Source: Lamellibrachia satsuma (taxonomy: Eukaryota > Annelida > Polychaeta > Sabellida > Siboglinidae). Taken from it: a stretch of DNA of 64,000 bases. Positions within the stretch are counted from its first letter, which is position 1. Each line of letters opens with the position of its first letter. The translations under genes were made by a program, and so were the position numbers. Where the stretch lies: positions 10,053,001 to 10,117,000 of the forward strand of contig BSQZ01000011.1 in the NCBI GenBank assembly GCA_033239005.1, given 5' to 3'. Positions 39,421 through 52,826 of this stretch are shown one piece after another. The notes under the pieces are model-generated. The model was not told the DNA's origin, ran no database searches, and saw only the letters and a list, made by a program, of their open reading frames with translations.

Positions 39421-39810
39421 TATCACGATTTTGAATTGAATTTGTAATGGATGTGTTATTTAATATAGAGAATGCGCGTTACACATATTTTAGAATATGT
39501 TCACATTTTAATGCGAATACATATATTATCGTATGGCACAGTCTTAAAATACGTGACGATTACAAAGAAATATCATAAAACACCATCAAAATGCAGCATA
39601 TATTCTTGGATTCCCAATGTGATGCCTTTGTCAATCAGTAGAAGTGCAAGCACATAGCCTTCGTCATCAATTCAAATAATTCTTTGTACGTCTGCAGCTA
39701 AATCGTAGATTATGTATCTACAGCACAGTCGTCTTTTGAAACAACGTTTTGGAACCACTAAAAATTATTATCCAGTTATGCGTGCTTACCACGAGTACTT
39801 GGTAAAGTTA

Positions 39811-40017
39811 CTAATTCCAATTCAAACAGTCTCTACGACACAAAGTTCTCATTGTGGCGCAATAGGCTTTCTTTTGTCTTGATGTCAATCCCAGGCAGAC
39901 ACGACGTCGATTGTAAGTTTCACGACAATCATCGAGACATCGAATGAGTTCTTCTATAGTTGTCGGCTCCTTTGTAGCTAACGCGCCAAACAGAGACAAT
40001 ACGATGAACATTGTCAT
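39811..40017 (-). CDS. Cys-rich secreted peptide, copy C, coding exon 3
   Basis: This 68-codon exon starts at the ATG after the acceptor TCTTTTTATATAG. The signal segment MTMFIVLSLFGALA is followed by TKEPTTIEELIR. The third cysteine of the family is replaced by Arg (RETYNRRRVC), leaving six. The mature peptide is notably basic (RR, RQKK, RRD). It ends LNWN, the shortest tail. Secreted, function unknown. The 5' part of the gene is disrupted: exon 1 is cut by a CR1 fragment, and intron 1 contains a 3.4-kb insert, so expression is doubtful although the exon is open. Confidence 0.72.
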   Translation of the reverse strand: MTMFIVLSLFGALATKEPTTIEELIRCLDDCRETYNRRRVCLGLTSRQKKAYCATMRTLCRRDCLNWN

Positions 40018-42055
40018 CTATATAAAAAGACAGAAAATATACCTGATATGCAATGCAATATATGCAAGCAATAAATAATACTGATTGATATTTAGTGTCT
40101 ATGCTTAATGTACTGGTATCGCTTGACCTCCGGGCTTAGATTGTACCAACAATTATTACAAACATCGATGTTTCTGCATCAAGTCAAAACATTTCCTAAT
40201 AGCCCGATTGGAAATGGAATGTTTTACCATTCTAAAACGATATATGTACGTAGGTAGGTAGATAGGTAGGTTTGCATATAGGTAGGTAGAGAGGTATTTC
40301 GGATAATGGGTGTATTAGGTCCAAGTATCCTCTGAAGAATTTAGGAGCTTTAACATTGATCCTTGTGCACTGACAACGGATCATAAATGACATGTGTGAA
40401 CTCCTCGCCGTGATTTATGAAATGTTGATGTTTAACCTAAGAATCGAAACGTTGCTAACCATTGCCTAATTTATTTTCTGTCATAACCCCCACAATGTTG
40501 GCCAGCATGGCACAGGAACGCATTCAAGAGACAATACATAGATGGGAGAACAGAATGAATTGAGATATAGGTGGGCATGAATGATGACTAACGTCAACGA
40601 TGTGTTGTAGGATGGAAACCCTTTTGATGAACGTTTCGTTCGCCGAACGCTGATGGGTTGTCCCGGGAAGGACGTGGTGGGACAGTACGACCACATCGAG
40701 GTGAGGGGACCCGGGATTATGCGGGTGTCGGGAGACAACCAGCATTTGCCCTACATCAGGAGATCCTGCCGTCCACGACGTCGGGACCAGTGACCTAAGC
40801 GGTGCAAGGCCATTGTTATGTAGAGTTCCGTGGTTTATTATTGTTTGGTGGTCACCAACATGTCTTTCAGATTCTTGTTCGTAGAGAAAGCTGTTGTAAA
40901 CTTGGTAGTGTAGCTGGATATGCGGTTCGCAACAGTTTATATGTGGCTTTAGCTAGATTAGCAAAAGTGCGAATGTGGTGTGAGAAGCTAATCACGAAAG
41001 GAATGATGTCAAAGGGATCCTCCCTAACATTAAGTCCGCCAGGCGGTGTTGTTTCGAGTCTAGTGAAAGAGAAAATGGTCCAGAGTCTAGGTTCTAGGAT
41101 GGAATCTCTTCAATTAGAAATGTTGTAACCAGCCTTGTTGGCCCTTTTGCATCATTCTGATTCCTTGTGTCCGATCTATGTTAATTTAGACGTGTTCTAA
41201 GTAAGTTGCCAGTCTCACCCACGTATCTTGCTGATCAGGCACAGCAAGTAATTAGGTAAACAATGCTGGACGACCCGTTGAACTTACTCCGCGGTGGCCT
41301 AGTCGAATGGCCTGTCTGTGTGAAGTCTACAGGTTCGACATCTTGTTCTCTCCTGTTCTCGTTCCCAATATCCCACAGCGTAGTGCTTTTAATGTGTCTT
41401 AAAACCGCCATGTGTAATTCCTCTGTCTTATGCTGTGGAAGAGTTGTAAATCCTGTGAAATAGTAGTATTCGTGATTTCAATATACCACCAAAGTATATT
41501 TTGAATGGAACTAGTAGTAGTACCTAAAATTCCTACAGATTCCGAATATCACCCATCATCAAGTATCGTAGGTAGTTAAATGGTAATTTGCTGCATTTTT
41601 GTAATGCGTATTTATCTCACTCTTGGTGAGTCATTTAATGAGGGTTGTCAGTTTCATCAACTCTGCAATAATTTGCTTTGTCGGCGTAAAGCGTTTTTGT
41701 GATCATCATCATAAACGACCATGGTATGTAGGAACGGATGGACTTCAACAATATCTTAAAATTTGTGCATTCTCTCGAAAGAGTTATCTCAAAACGGACG
41801 ATTACGTTTATTGACGTTCACGGTCACACTGAATATCGCCCAAGGCACTATAAAGATGCAGGAATTAATATCCCCACTGACTCGAGATACTTCGTCATAC
41901 GTCATTGCCCCGGCAGTGCATAAACCAAGCAACCAAGGCGACGCTACATCAACCATGACGCTGCCCTTTGTTGCGGCAACGACCTCCCACGAACACCTAA
42001 TTACTTCCAGTCCAGATCAACGCACCAATTAACACACCAGTGACATCACCGCATC

Positions 42056-42196
42056 ATGGTTAGACCCAAGGCACCCAAGACACCAAAAACCAAATCCAAA
42101 GACGAGCGGATTGAAAAGCGTGAAGCCCATAGTCTAGGTTACCCGATTTGCATAGAACTGCGCATGCGCTTATCGGTCTCGCTGGTTAACATGTGA
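42056..42196 (+). CDS. Small uncharacterised ORF, 46 aa, duplicated (doubtful)
   Basis: Open frame beginning MVRPKAPKTPKTKSKDER and containing EKREAHSLGYPICIELRMR. Basic N-terminal half. The paralogue 54432-54572 is also open with only a few substitutions. A TATAAAG motif lies about 205 bp upstream in both copies. The two copies are recent duplicates, so open frames alone are weak evidence. It could be a decayed element. Confidence 0.25.
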   Translation: MVRPKAPKTPKTKSKDERIEKREAHSLGYPICIELRMRLSVSLVNM

Positions 42197-42436
42197 TTAA
42201 TAAATTAAATTAATAATCGTGGGGTTGCGTATATCGTTGGTTCTACATTGAGGAGGTAGATAGGTAAGTAGGCAGGCAGGTAGGTAGGTACATAGCGTTT
42301 AGTCTTTTGAGACATACCTTGTGCAATAGCAACATAAACAAGGATTGTTTTATCATAAATGTCATTCTTACACCACCGTTACGATACAATCTATGCCCAG
42401 AAGCCAAGTGATGCCAGTATTTTAATCTTTGTCCCT

Positions 42437-42782
<346 letters not shown>

Positions 42783-42848
42783 ATATAGTGGTAATGTATA
42801 CCTATTTCATTCGCTTTCACAATATAGCACTCTATTTATTGCACTCAC

Positions 42849-42904
42849 CAAAGAAGACATTGCCAAAATTTCACACCACGCCAACCCTCAGTTAAGCAGT
42901 CCAG
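42849..42904 (-). CDS. Peptide gene copy C, exon 2 (start-codon exon)
   Basis: Acceptor with a long pyrimidine tract (TGATTTTTTCTCTAG), leader of about 44 nt, ATG TCT TCT TTG (42849-42860), donor GTGAGTG. Encodes M-S-S-L, as in the other copies, despite a synonymous TCG to TCT difference from A and B. Confidence 0.6.
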
Positions 42905-44184
42905 CTAGAGAAAAAATCAGACGTTTACTGAGTTGATGACAGCATAAATCTTATTTACTACCAAGAAAAAGGATGCTCGTCGATGACGTTACACCAGGCC
43001 AGACGATATTTATCCCCATCCTATAATAACGTTGTGTAACATTTTGATAATTACTGCCTTTTTAGAATTACGGAATGCTGTAATTCTCGTGTTGATATCC
43101 CTGAATGTTGCCTGTGAAGATTAAATAATAATATTAAATACAGGAGCAACTGCGCTGGAAACAGCAGCCACGGGTCCTCGTGTTGTTGGGTGGCATACAC
43201 GGCGCAGTCCATCAGTTCAGCCCGCCTGGTGCCTACCAATCAACCCCCAGTGCTCATTGCAACGTCTTAAAAACCATAACCCTACTAACCAATACTTTGT
43301 ATAATAAAGTTTAGTCACTTAATTAAGGAACATTGAGTAATGACACATATTTACTTGTACATAGCATATTATTAAGCAGCAGTGTTTTGTATTTACTTAC
43401 AGGGCTTTTGGTCGTTCACTGCATGTGGATTAAAATAATCTATTTTATTTATATAAAATGAAAGAAACGTGTAGACAATGTTTGTTTTGTTGTTCGTGTT
43501 TCTCATGTGGTCATCCATAAGTCAACAAAAGTTAATCGTTAACCTAACTAGTTAACTTTACAAATTAATTAAACTTATCTAGTTATCTGTCAAACTACAC
43601 AGTAATTAACTTATTAAAATTTTTTTTTAACTTAACTTAATTCGTCAATCTCGTAGACTAATCGCAAATTGACACAATAAAATCAACTAATGTCCAAAGA
43701 TTGCTTGGGGAACAAAGTCATGAACAAACATCAAGGAAATAACTATTTACCATAGTTGTTGCTACTGCAGCACGGACGGTATATTTAGATTACCTTTGTC
43801 CCAGGGTGATTTAGTCATGAGTGGCACCACTCGATCGTGTCGATATTCTGGTTGTTGCCTCGCACGTTGAGGGTTCCATAATACGCAACAAACAAGTAGT
43901 CATCTTATGAAGGGAATGTATCTCGTGTGATTTGAATGTCCCATGTATAGTCCAGATGCGTGTTTCAACGACTCTGCAACTTGTATTTATGTTTACTTAA
44001 CGCAGTCGTTTTAATTCATCAAATTAACTACATGACCGTCCGCAAAAGTAATTGATTGGACGTTTTGTATTCCAGTTTATCCGATTATCGAAAAGACAGT
44101 GTTCAAAAAGAGTAACGAAATGTTAATGACAGAACGAGAGACAATTTTGAAGGTCTGGGAAAGCTATTTTCAATAAGTTACTGA

Positions 44185-44960
44185 ACAGGGATCTGGAGTT
44201 ACCGAAATATGTAGAGGAGAAAGTGGAGGATATTGTAGATACAGAGGTGGATACCTGATTTAAAGGGGTGAAGAAGAGGAAGGAAACCGATAATAGCAGT
44301 GGGGGAGATTGGAGTCAACTGGACAAAGAATAAATATATGTATGCGTTAAGGTTCCGGCATAGTAGCGGACAGGGTTAACTCTCCCAATATGGAAACGAA
44401 AGGGAGATGTGGAGGGAAATACCGAAGCATCGCACTATAGATCATATTACAAAGCTGCTAGACAGGATTCTGGATGGGAGGATACAAGAGAGTGGATCAG
44501 GTATTAGACGAAAAACAACTTAGATTCAGAAACGTTCAGATGGAATGTTAGCACTACTATAAATCGTAGAGAAGAGGCTGGAGATACAAAGGAATGTGGC
44601 GCTGGGATTTGTGGAGAAGGCATCTATACGGTCCCGCAAGGAATGGTTACAGCAACGGTAACCTGAATGAGATTCCATGAAAAGCAGAAGCCAGGATGCA
44701 AAGGGATGAGTATTGAGATTTTTGTAAGTGAGACTTTCAGGTTAACTTCGGTTTCATGTAAGGAAGTGCATTTAGTTCCTTACTGTATATCATGGTGATG
44801 GAACTACTCGGCAGGAACCAGCACGACGATTTATAGACGACCTGGCCTTAGCAACAGAGCAAACAGGAACGACAAGCGCTGGAGGAGGTGAAACGTTCAA
44901 GAAGAAATTGACAGAGGATGTGCCTGGAGAAGTGATGTGGGTTCGGCAGAGAGAGGGGAA
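44185..44960 (+). mobile_element. LINE reverse-transcriptase fragment (RTE-like)
   Basis: Plus-strand: GDLELPKYVEEKVEDIVD, KRKETDNSSGGDWSQLDKE, PIWKRKGDV, RILDGRIQESGSGIRR, VEKRLEIQRNVALGFV, and near the end FIDDLALATEQTGTTSAGGG. Frameshifts throughout. The first part is shared with 12585-12812. Confidence 0.55.
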
Positions 44961-45030
44961 GGGAGAGGGAGAGAGAGAAAGAGGCGGGGAGGGAGAGAGA
45001 GAGAGAGGGGGAGGGAGAGGGAGGGAGGAG
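44935..45030. repeat. GA-rich purine tract
   Basis: Irregular GAGAGG/GGGAGA units, about 95 bp, purines only on the plus strand. Confidence 0.85.
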
Positions 45031-45270
45031 TGAAACATCACATTGGAGGTGATCAAGCATAGGGGTGGCTTTATTTTATCCTTGGCGGAATGGTCAGAAG
45101 ATGGGCGTTCGGTGCGGCGGAGGACACAAGTGGGTGCGAAAGCATGGATGAAGGTAGAAGGAATCCTGACGGTCAGAACAATTTCACAAAAGTACAAACA
45201 GAGCAAGAGTAAAAAAAGATGCAACTACGTGAAGCGAACAACTGGGTGTGGAAAATGGAGAATTGCAGGA

Positions 45271-46371
<1,101 letters not shown>

Positions 46372-46402
46372 ACATTTACTGAGTTGATGACAGCATAAAT
46401 CT

Positions 46403-47589
46403 ATGTTTCTATTTTCGTCTATTTTTGATAATTTTGCTAATTATTGTTGACACCCAAAGTCACTATACTCGATAACATGCACACATATTTCATTTGATTA
46501 TCCTATAGAGTTGGAATGTAAATTCCAATCACTGCATTCGCTGAAAGAATTTTGTCTCGCTAGTTTTATGAAAAGGGTTTCCTGGATACCAGAAGAAACA
46601 AAGAAATGGCCTATAATAGTTTGGTTTTGACAAAACTAGACACTTCGTGTTTAAGATGAAGGACAATTTAAATACGTAATACATTGTATGGTTAAGTAGA
46701 TTTTAGAAATATATGATATTCAAACATAAAGAAGGTAAAATAACATGATAAAAAGAAATGTTAATAGAAATAAATGTTGTCACAGAGAACGACAAATCCA
46801 CTGAATAGGCTGTGTTGAGCTAACATCCATCGGGACACAGATCATGGTGGTACTGCGGACAAGATCGAGCACCTAACGTTTAAGTGCGCATAAAAGTGAA
46901 ACAAGGTAACAAAAACTTATCACATTTGCCTGACGTGAAGGACCTTTATTCACGCTTACATTAGAATTTGCTTTACAGAAGAAAGTTAATAATTATGATA
47001 GTTATTGACTGATTAGTCAACTTCTCCAAATACGCGTTCTTAGACTGTCAAGCGTCTAAGAGCGCGCACTAGCCAGTTTAAAAGCGCGCACATTTTATAT
47101 AATCTACAAAGCGCATACCACACATTGTTGTATTGCTTCAAACAAATTATGATATGTCGTATTGCAGCTAACTAGTACTAATTCCTGAAACATACAGTCC
47201 ATGCGTATTGTTTTACATTTTACTGGAAACATGAAGAACTAAAAGTAAAATGGTAAATTTAAAAACACAATGTGTTTCGCACACAAAACCCGATTGGATG
47301 CCTCAAATCAAAACATAAAATGCCAATTAATTAATTGGAATGCTAGGCAACATAAATGTTCACGATGATCAATTATTGGGTACTACAAATTACAAATGTG
47401 TATTCGGGAAAATGCAATAGCGTGCTGGCAAATGTGGTTGCATGGAAAACGACGCTCACTTCCGCAACGAACATAAACATGTGGTGCTCAATGTGCATAT
47501 TAAAAGCACAACATAACGTGAAAGTTTAACCAATATAAATTGAGCAGTACAACATATTAATTTACAACGATAATACCGTCGGAACTTAC
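46403..47589 (-). other. Intron 1 of peptide gene copy C, upstream part
   Basis: 46403-46880 resumes the intron-1 sequence of A and B. 46916-47400 matches the X module (12090-12580), including the hairpin at 47034-47067. No supported gene. Confidence 0.45.
47034..47067. repeat. Inverted repeat, paralogue of 12203-12238
   Basis: Same hairpin, 12-bp stem with one G-T position and an 8-nt loop. Confidence 0.7.
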
Positions 47590-47624
47590 CTCATAGGAAA
47601 CAACTGACTTCGTCACTCGCGACT
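47590..47624 (-). promoter_or_regulatory. Exon 1 of peptide gene copy C, interrupted by CR1
   Basis: Donor CTATGAG|GTAAGT at 47584-47592. The exon sequence continues 35 bp and then breaks at a CR1 fragment; the remaining upstream promoter sequence resumes at 47921. Confidence 0.5.
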
Positions 47625-47920
47625 GGTATTGCAGCTTCAAAGGGTAATCAAATTCTTGGATTGATTAGAAGAAACATAACATACAAGGGAAAAAAGTTAA
47701 TTATACCTCTTTATAAAGCAATAGTTAGACCTCATTTAGAATACTGTATACAAGCATGGAGACCATATCGTAAGAAGGATATAGATACGCTTGAACGCTT
47801 GAACGGGTTATAAGTAGGTGAACATTGTTGGACTCTCGATAAGCCAATGGCTTCCTTGTCCACTTGCCATCTGGGTCTTTGGCTTGGATGGCAAATCTTG
47901 TTAAATCTTGTTAAATCTTG
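47625..47920 (+). mobile_element. CR1 3' fragment, internally deleted, inserted in exon 1 of copy C
   Basis: It starts GGTATTGCAGCTTCAAAGGG, runs through [20 protein letters not shown], then jumps about 370 bp to the 3' UTR and ends in three AAATCTTG tail units. It is close in sequence to the 4.5-8.2 kb element. Short GACT/ACTG flanks. The empty site is 56801-56815. Confidence 0.88.
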
Positions 47921-48168
47921 ACTGCCAGGTGGCGCAGCTTCACGTCAAGTGCGACTTCTCAAAACAACAGTATCCGCGTGATTATTGAATCGTCATTAAG
48001 TGGTCCTACCAACACCTGCCTCTTAGAAAATCATGTCAAGACCAAGCAAATATTAAAATGCATAGGGTCATATATACACTTCGGTTCTCTCGGCCAAAAA
48101 AAACTGTTGGCCCTAAAATTAACCCAGAAAACCGTCAAACCCACGCTTGTTCAATATATTGCACTCTC

Positions 48169-48200
48169 CAAAGATGACATGGTCAAAACTTCCACACCAC
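48169..48200 (-). pseudogene. Exon-2-like relic (X module 2), donor mutated
   Basis: ATGTCATCTTTG is intact at 48169-48180, but the following donor reads GAGAGT instead of GTGAGT. The leader is conserved for about 25 nt upstream. Confidence 0.6.
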
Positions 48201-48884
48201 GCCAACCCGACCATCTGCTGCAAATCAAGTCGCCGGATAGTCTGCTCCTACTCAAGGCGGCAGACCATCTGCTGCCACTCAAGTCGCCAGACCATCTGCT
48301 GCCACCCAAGTCGCCAGATCATCTGCTGCCACTTAAGTCGCCAGACCAATCTGCTGCCACTCAAATCAGCAGATCATCCGTAGCCACTCTAATCGCCGGA
48401 CCGTTGCCGCCAAAACAAACCTAGGGATTGTCGACTGCTTGTGACGCGGCCATAGCCGACGCTATTCCTGCTTGTTCGCCACCGCCGACACCTGAACCGT
48501 CCACGACCTCGTACGAGGAAGGCAGAGTCGGCCACTGTGCTTACTGCGTCACCTTTCGAGAAGGAACTCCATGAGAAGGAAACTCTAATCGTGCAGAAGG
48601 GAAAGACCGTCCACTGCAAGGGAAAGGTCATCATGGGAAAAGGGCAGTCTAAACAGAAGAGGACGAGGCAAAAGAAGAAGACCTCAAGCAAGAAGCCTTG
48701 GACCGAGAGCAGTGAAGTGGAAGGTGAGGATTGGCCGGGCCTGATTTGCGGAGAGCCGTTTAGCAACAGTATGTCGCGGGAGGTGTGGGTCCAATGCCAG
48801 GAATGTCACAAGTTGGCCCACAACGAATGCACGCTGGGGCAGACATTCTTTGTCTGTCCAAACTGCGAATCGGACATTGACTGA
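48185..48884 (+). pseudogene. Pogo/Tigger-type transposase C-terminal tail with zinc ribbon, copy 2
   Basis: The best copy. The VARPSAATQ repeat region is frameshifted at about 48340. From 48510 one frame runs to the stop at 48884: basic tail (ASPFEKELHEKETLI, KGQSKQKRTRQKKKTS), then a PHD-like zinc motif CGEPFSN...WVQCQECHKLAHNEC...FFVCPNCESD. Cysteine/histidine ligands C-x2-C, H-x2-C and C-x2-C are visible, but the first pair reads LICGEP, so its leading Cys is replaced (GLICG against CLICG in copy 3). Such ribbons end many pogo/Tigger-like transposases. The DDE domain is absent. Confidence 0.7.
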
Positions 48885-50320
48885 AATGCATCAGGCATGG
48901 ATCGCACATGTTCGTTCTGTTGTTCTGTTTAGGTCATTGCGTAATGAACTCTACGTTTCAATTATATTATATCGTTAAAGATGTATTGGTTCTGGAACTA
49001 TGCGTTCTTGTTTTTGCATTAGTGTAACCAAGCTTAGCGAGAAAATCAGGAGTAAGGTACTAGTATTGCGATGCTAAAATACCATGTTTTATTATATAAT
49101 AACTTAAGTAAATTTTCAGTTGAATATATCCCACACAGGTACATACAACAATCCTCTTCATTTGTGGGCGCAATACAAATAACAATCTCATATGTTTGCC
49201 TAAGACCATGACATTAGGGAAAGACGGTCTGGGTACTCGTATTGTTTTTGATATATAACTCCATAATATTCCACGAATAAAGAAGACAATTTCTTTCATA
49301 CTCAACATATGTACTTAGGTGATGTACTTGAAGAATACAGTGCGATGATGCACTTTGTTTTAATTGTTTTTCTGTACCAAAGTATGGAAGCTACCATATG
49401 GTTCGCACAGAGATTGAATACCATTAATTGCTGAATGTGGACCTTTATATATATTGCTTTGGTCTTTATGTACGTCCACTACGGACCAGCATGTAAGACA
49501 CATTATGTCTAAATATAACATGACACACCATGAACTGTTTACTACGCAAGTATGATTTGTGAATTGGTGGTAAAATCTAAGCACGAACTAATTTTTTTCT
49601 AACTGCTCTTTCTTATATGGAAATATGTAATTTGTTTAATATGTACATGTGTGTGGATATTCAGTCCGAATAAATGTGGCAGTAATAATAAATCTTCAGG
49701 AAGAACAATTATTGGGTATAAATCCGATCAAAATTTTTTATTATTGCACATCACAATACGCCTGAAGTATTACAGGATAAGAGCGTGCATTTACAAGACC
49801 CGCACGGAAGTCCCTGTTTTTGCCGTTTGGTTAGCCTACACATAAACAACGACTTTACCCATTCTGATTCATCATAATGTGAACGTCGACAAAATTCATT
49901 GAGCTTTTGTCGTTGCTCCTCAAACCGTCTGCACGCTGTTCGAATTTCTGATGCGGGGGTGTCAGTGTTGCTACGAGAAGTAATGCTACTTTGATGTCGT
50001 CAGCTGGTATTTAACGTATCTCAATAAGCTGTGCGCGCACTTATCGGTTGCGCGCTCTTACCCACATTTACTCTACATCAAGCGAGATGAAACCTTGTTG
50101 AAATTCCGATAAGTCAAAGGCGTCTTTCTGCATATGTGGCCTTTAGTAGAGCGATCGATAAGTGAAATTGACAGAGTCGAATTAAACGATGCACTAGTAA
50201 TGTGTTGAACAGCATCCGTTCCGATTAATGTTGTCCGACACTCCTATCTCTGTGCTGCTCAATGTGCGCTTACGTGCAGATTAAAGGTGAAACATGCTGT
50301 GAAAGTTTAGCCAAATGAAA
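48885..50320. other. X module 2, right part
   Basis: Paralogous to 13385-15735 and 57715-60110, with a large deletion around 49450-49560. No supported gene. Confidence 0.45.
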
Positions 50321-51085
50321 TTATAACTTCTCGCTCTGGAGTGGGCCATTTCATACAAGATCAATATTATCTTTTGGTGTTAACCTTCACGGTCTCCACC
50401 CACAGACTTACCTGAAGACTGCCACACTATAGAACTTCGGTAAGTAGCTCAGCTGGCCGGCTTTGAGTTTGATATACTCAATCGCACTGGGAATGCAAAT
50501 GCCAGTGCCGATGCGCTCAGTCGGAGAGGAACTATGGGTGAACTCCGGGAAGATTTCCGTGTACTACAGCCCCTGGTTCTATCACCAGAGATCCGCAACA
50601 TTTACGCAGTGCGCGTGTTGTCAGGATCCACTGGTCTGGAGGAAGAGCCGACAGCTTCATCGCTAACCCATCCCTCCTATTCCATGGATGAATTGGCAAA
50701 CCTACAATCTCCGGTTCGGGTGCTGTCATGTATCAAACACTGATGGTCGACAGGCAATAAGCAAAGCCCATATGCATTGACGAGGAAGCCCGACCTCCAA
50801 GTTGGAGGAAACTGACGGAGTGCTCGTCGCCGCACGCAGTGGGAGTTTAGCAAGCGTCACCTACAAATACCCCTCCCTGTGTAGCCTCCATGACATGTCA
50901 GGACATCAAGGCTCCGGGAGAACACTGCAGGAGGTGCTACTGACCAGGCATAGCAAGCGATGTCACTCCCAGAGCTCCATTACCGAAAGTGCGACCGCCA
51001 ATTAGCAGTCTGTTTAGAAATATACGTCTCGCTGTCTCAAATACTAGCCGTACAGACGGGAGAACGTTCTCGTGATGACTGTTTA
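50320..51085 (+). pseudogene. Ty3/gypsy RNase H to integrase remnant
   Basis: VAQLAGFEFDILNRTGNANA (RNase H end), MGELREDFRVLQPLVLSPEI and TGLEEEPTASSLTHPSYS, close to 21310-21600. A decayed integrase N-terminus and a stub of the core (RENVLVMTV-like) follow at 51055. Confidence 0.75.
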
Positions 51086-51320
51086 CAACTGAATACATTC
51101 AACACACATCTCTTAAACAGAGTAAACTACGTTATTACTAATACACACTGCTCTATAAACCGATGTTCCCACCTAGTGGTTGTACGTTGATCTACGTCAA
51201 GTTGTTTTCAATCTATGTTCTACGTTGCAACAGGACTGGCTGCCACGGACGTTGGACGTCCGCGGTCGATCTGACGCGCGTCCGTCAATAGGTAAATGTT
51301 GACTAAATTATTAACGGGAC

Positions 51321-51416
51321 CTAAGCTTCCCAGTCATGGAAACAGCGGTGGACATCCTCCGTGGATGGCGGCTCCGTTGTAGTCAACGCGTCAACAAGAG
51401 ATGACAAGAGTGCCAT
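51321..51416 (-). pseudogene. Truncated peptide-gene exon 3, relic F
   Basis: Reads MALLSSLVDALTTTEPPS then TEDVHRCFHDWEA and a stop. It is the duplicate of relic E with the same 4-bp acceptor deletion. The second CX3C cysteine is also lost. Clearly non-functional. Confidence 0.7.
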
Positions 51417-51519
51417 ATAAAGAATACACACGTAGCAAAAAAAACGTACTACTGATTGATATATACATCATTAATTCATTCAATCCTCTTCGTGCCAGGT
51501 GGCACATAAGGCTTCAACA

Positions 51520-52165
51520 AGAGAGCGCCACTGCTGTCGGTCTGCAGCTCGTTTAGTGATGGTGTCCCATGTCAGGCGGCATTCTTTCATCACCTTTTCC
51601 ATTGTTCGTCTTTATGTTCCTTTCGGACGACCACGTCTCATTCTACCATCCATCGTAAGGCTGTCTTGGGCAGTGCGCCAGGTGACATTTGGAACACGTG
51701 TCCAAGCCATCTCCATCTTCGCCTCTTGATCTGTGTGGCCAGGTATGTCGCGTCTGTTTAGCGGAGCAACTCTTAATTGTTGATGGTGTTGGGCCAAAAT
51801 ACCCATAGGATCTTTTATAGACACCTGTTTTAGAATGTCTCGAGCTTCTGTGCTATCTTGGCTGACAGTTTTCGGCACTAAGAACTATACAGAAGTACGC
51901 CGAGAACATTACTGTCGTACATTCTCAGTTTTCGTCCCAATCACAGTTTCTTGGATTTGCAGATATACTTCATCATAGCGAAAGGCTGGCTTGCTTTTTT
52001 CTGATTGTAACCATGGCATCTTTGCAGAGTCTCCCTCTGTTGTGATTTTACTTCCCATGGACATAAAGTTCTGAACCTCTTCCAAGGCATCACTGTTGAT
52101 TGTGATTGTGTTGTCTCTCTTGTTGTTGTTCCTCATCAGTTTAGTTTTTGCTGTGTTAAGGAAAC
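51520..52165 (-). mobile_element. RTE-type LINE C-terminal fragment
   Basis: Duplicate of the left part of 31500-32720 (MEMAWTRVPNVTWRTAQDSL and DALEEVQNFMSMGSKITTEG frames). The junction before it at about 51515 is the empty site of the 31.0-kb LINE insertion. Confidence 0.75.
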
Positions 52166-52169
52166 TGCA

Positions 52170-52826
52170 TATGCTGGTTCTTTAATATCAACGTATCACG
52201 GACAACAAGATGTAACACAATTAAAGCAAAGTTTGTATTTATTTAACACACTTAGTTATACCAAGTGTTGAGTGTACCCATGATCTGAGTCGTGCACATA
52301 AATGCATGTTTGTGCGCGCGTGCGTGCGTGGATGCGTGCATGGGTGTAGGTGTTTGTGCATGTGGATGCTCGCACACGTGCGTGCATGATTGCATATACT
52401 TATGTATGTATTATAAATAGTGCTAAATTATACATCATTCATGAAAGAAATATCAAAATGTCTACACCACGACAACCCTCAATGAATTAGTACAACTGAA
52501 CGTGCGTAGTTTACAATATATATGTCAGCAAGCATTTAACGGTGTATGTAATACAATTCTATGCTGACTGGAACATGCACGTTGCGGTTAGAAGAAATAC
52601 GTGCAAAGCTGAATGCACCATGTATTTACACTACTTTTTGCCAACTAAATATAATGTCATCATCAGTGGTGTTCAAACCCCACTCAAATCAACTTGAAGT
52701 GTAAATCTCGTGTATCCAGACGATCCAGCGTTTTTGATAGACGGCTCTGTGTGCAAACGCTCCCATTAAAAATCCAATGCGAATTCAGACCTCAATTAAA
52801 GCGAACTACTATTGCAAAATTTGTTT
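52170..52826 (-). other. 3' flank of peptide gene copy D
   Basis: Paralogous to 37350-38160. It includes the 3' UTR by position. No convincing polyadenylation signal recognised. Confidence 0.4.

Noticed and set aside
40802..41128. 108-codon plus-strand frame in intron 2 of copy C
   Set aside because: The second half is absent from copy D and no domain or splice evidence is visible.
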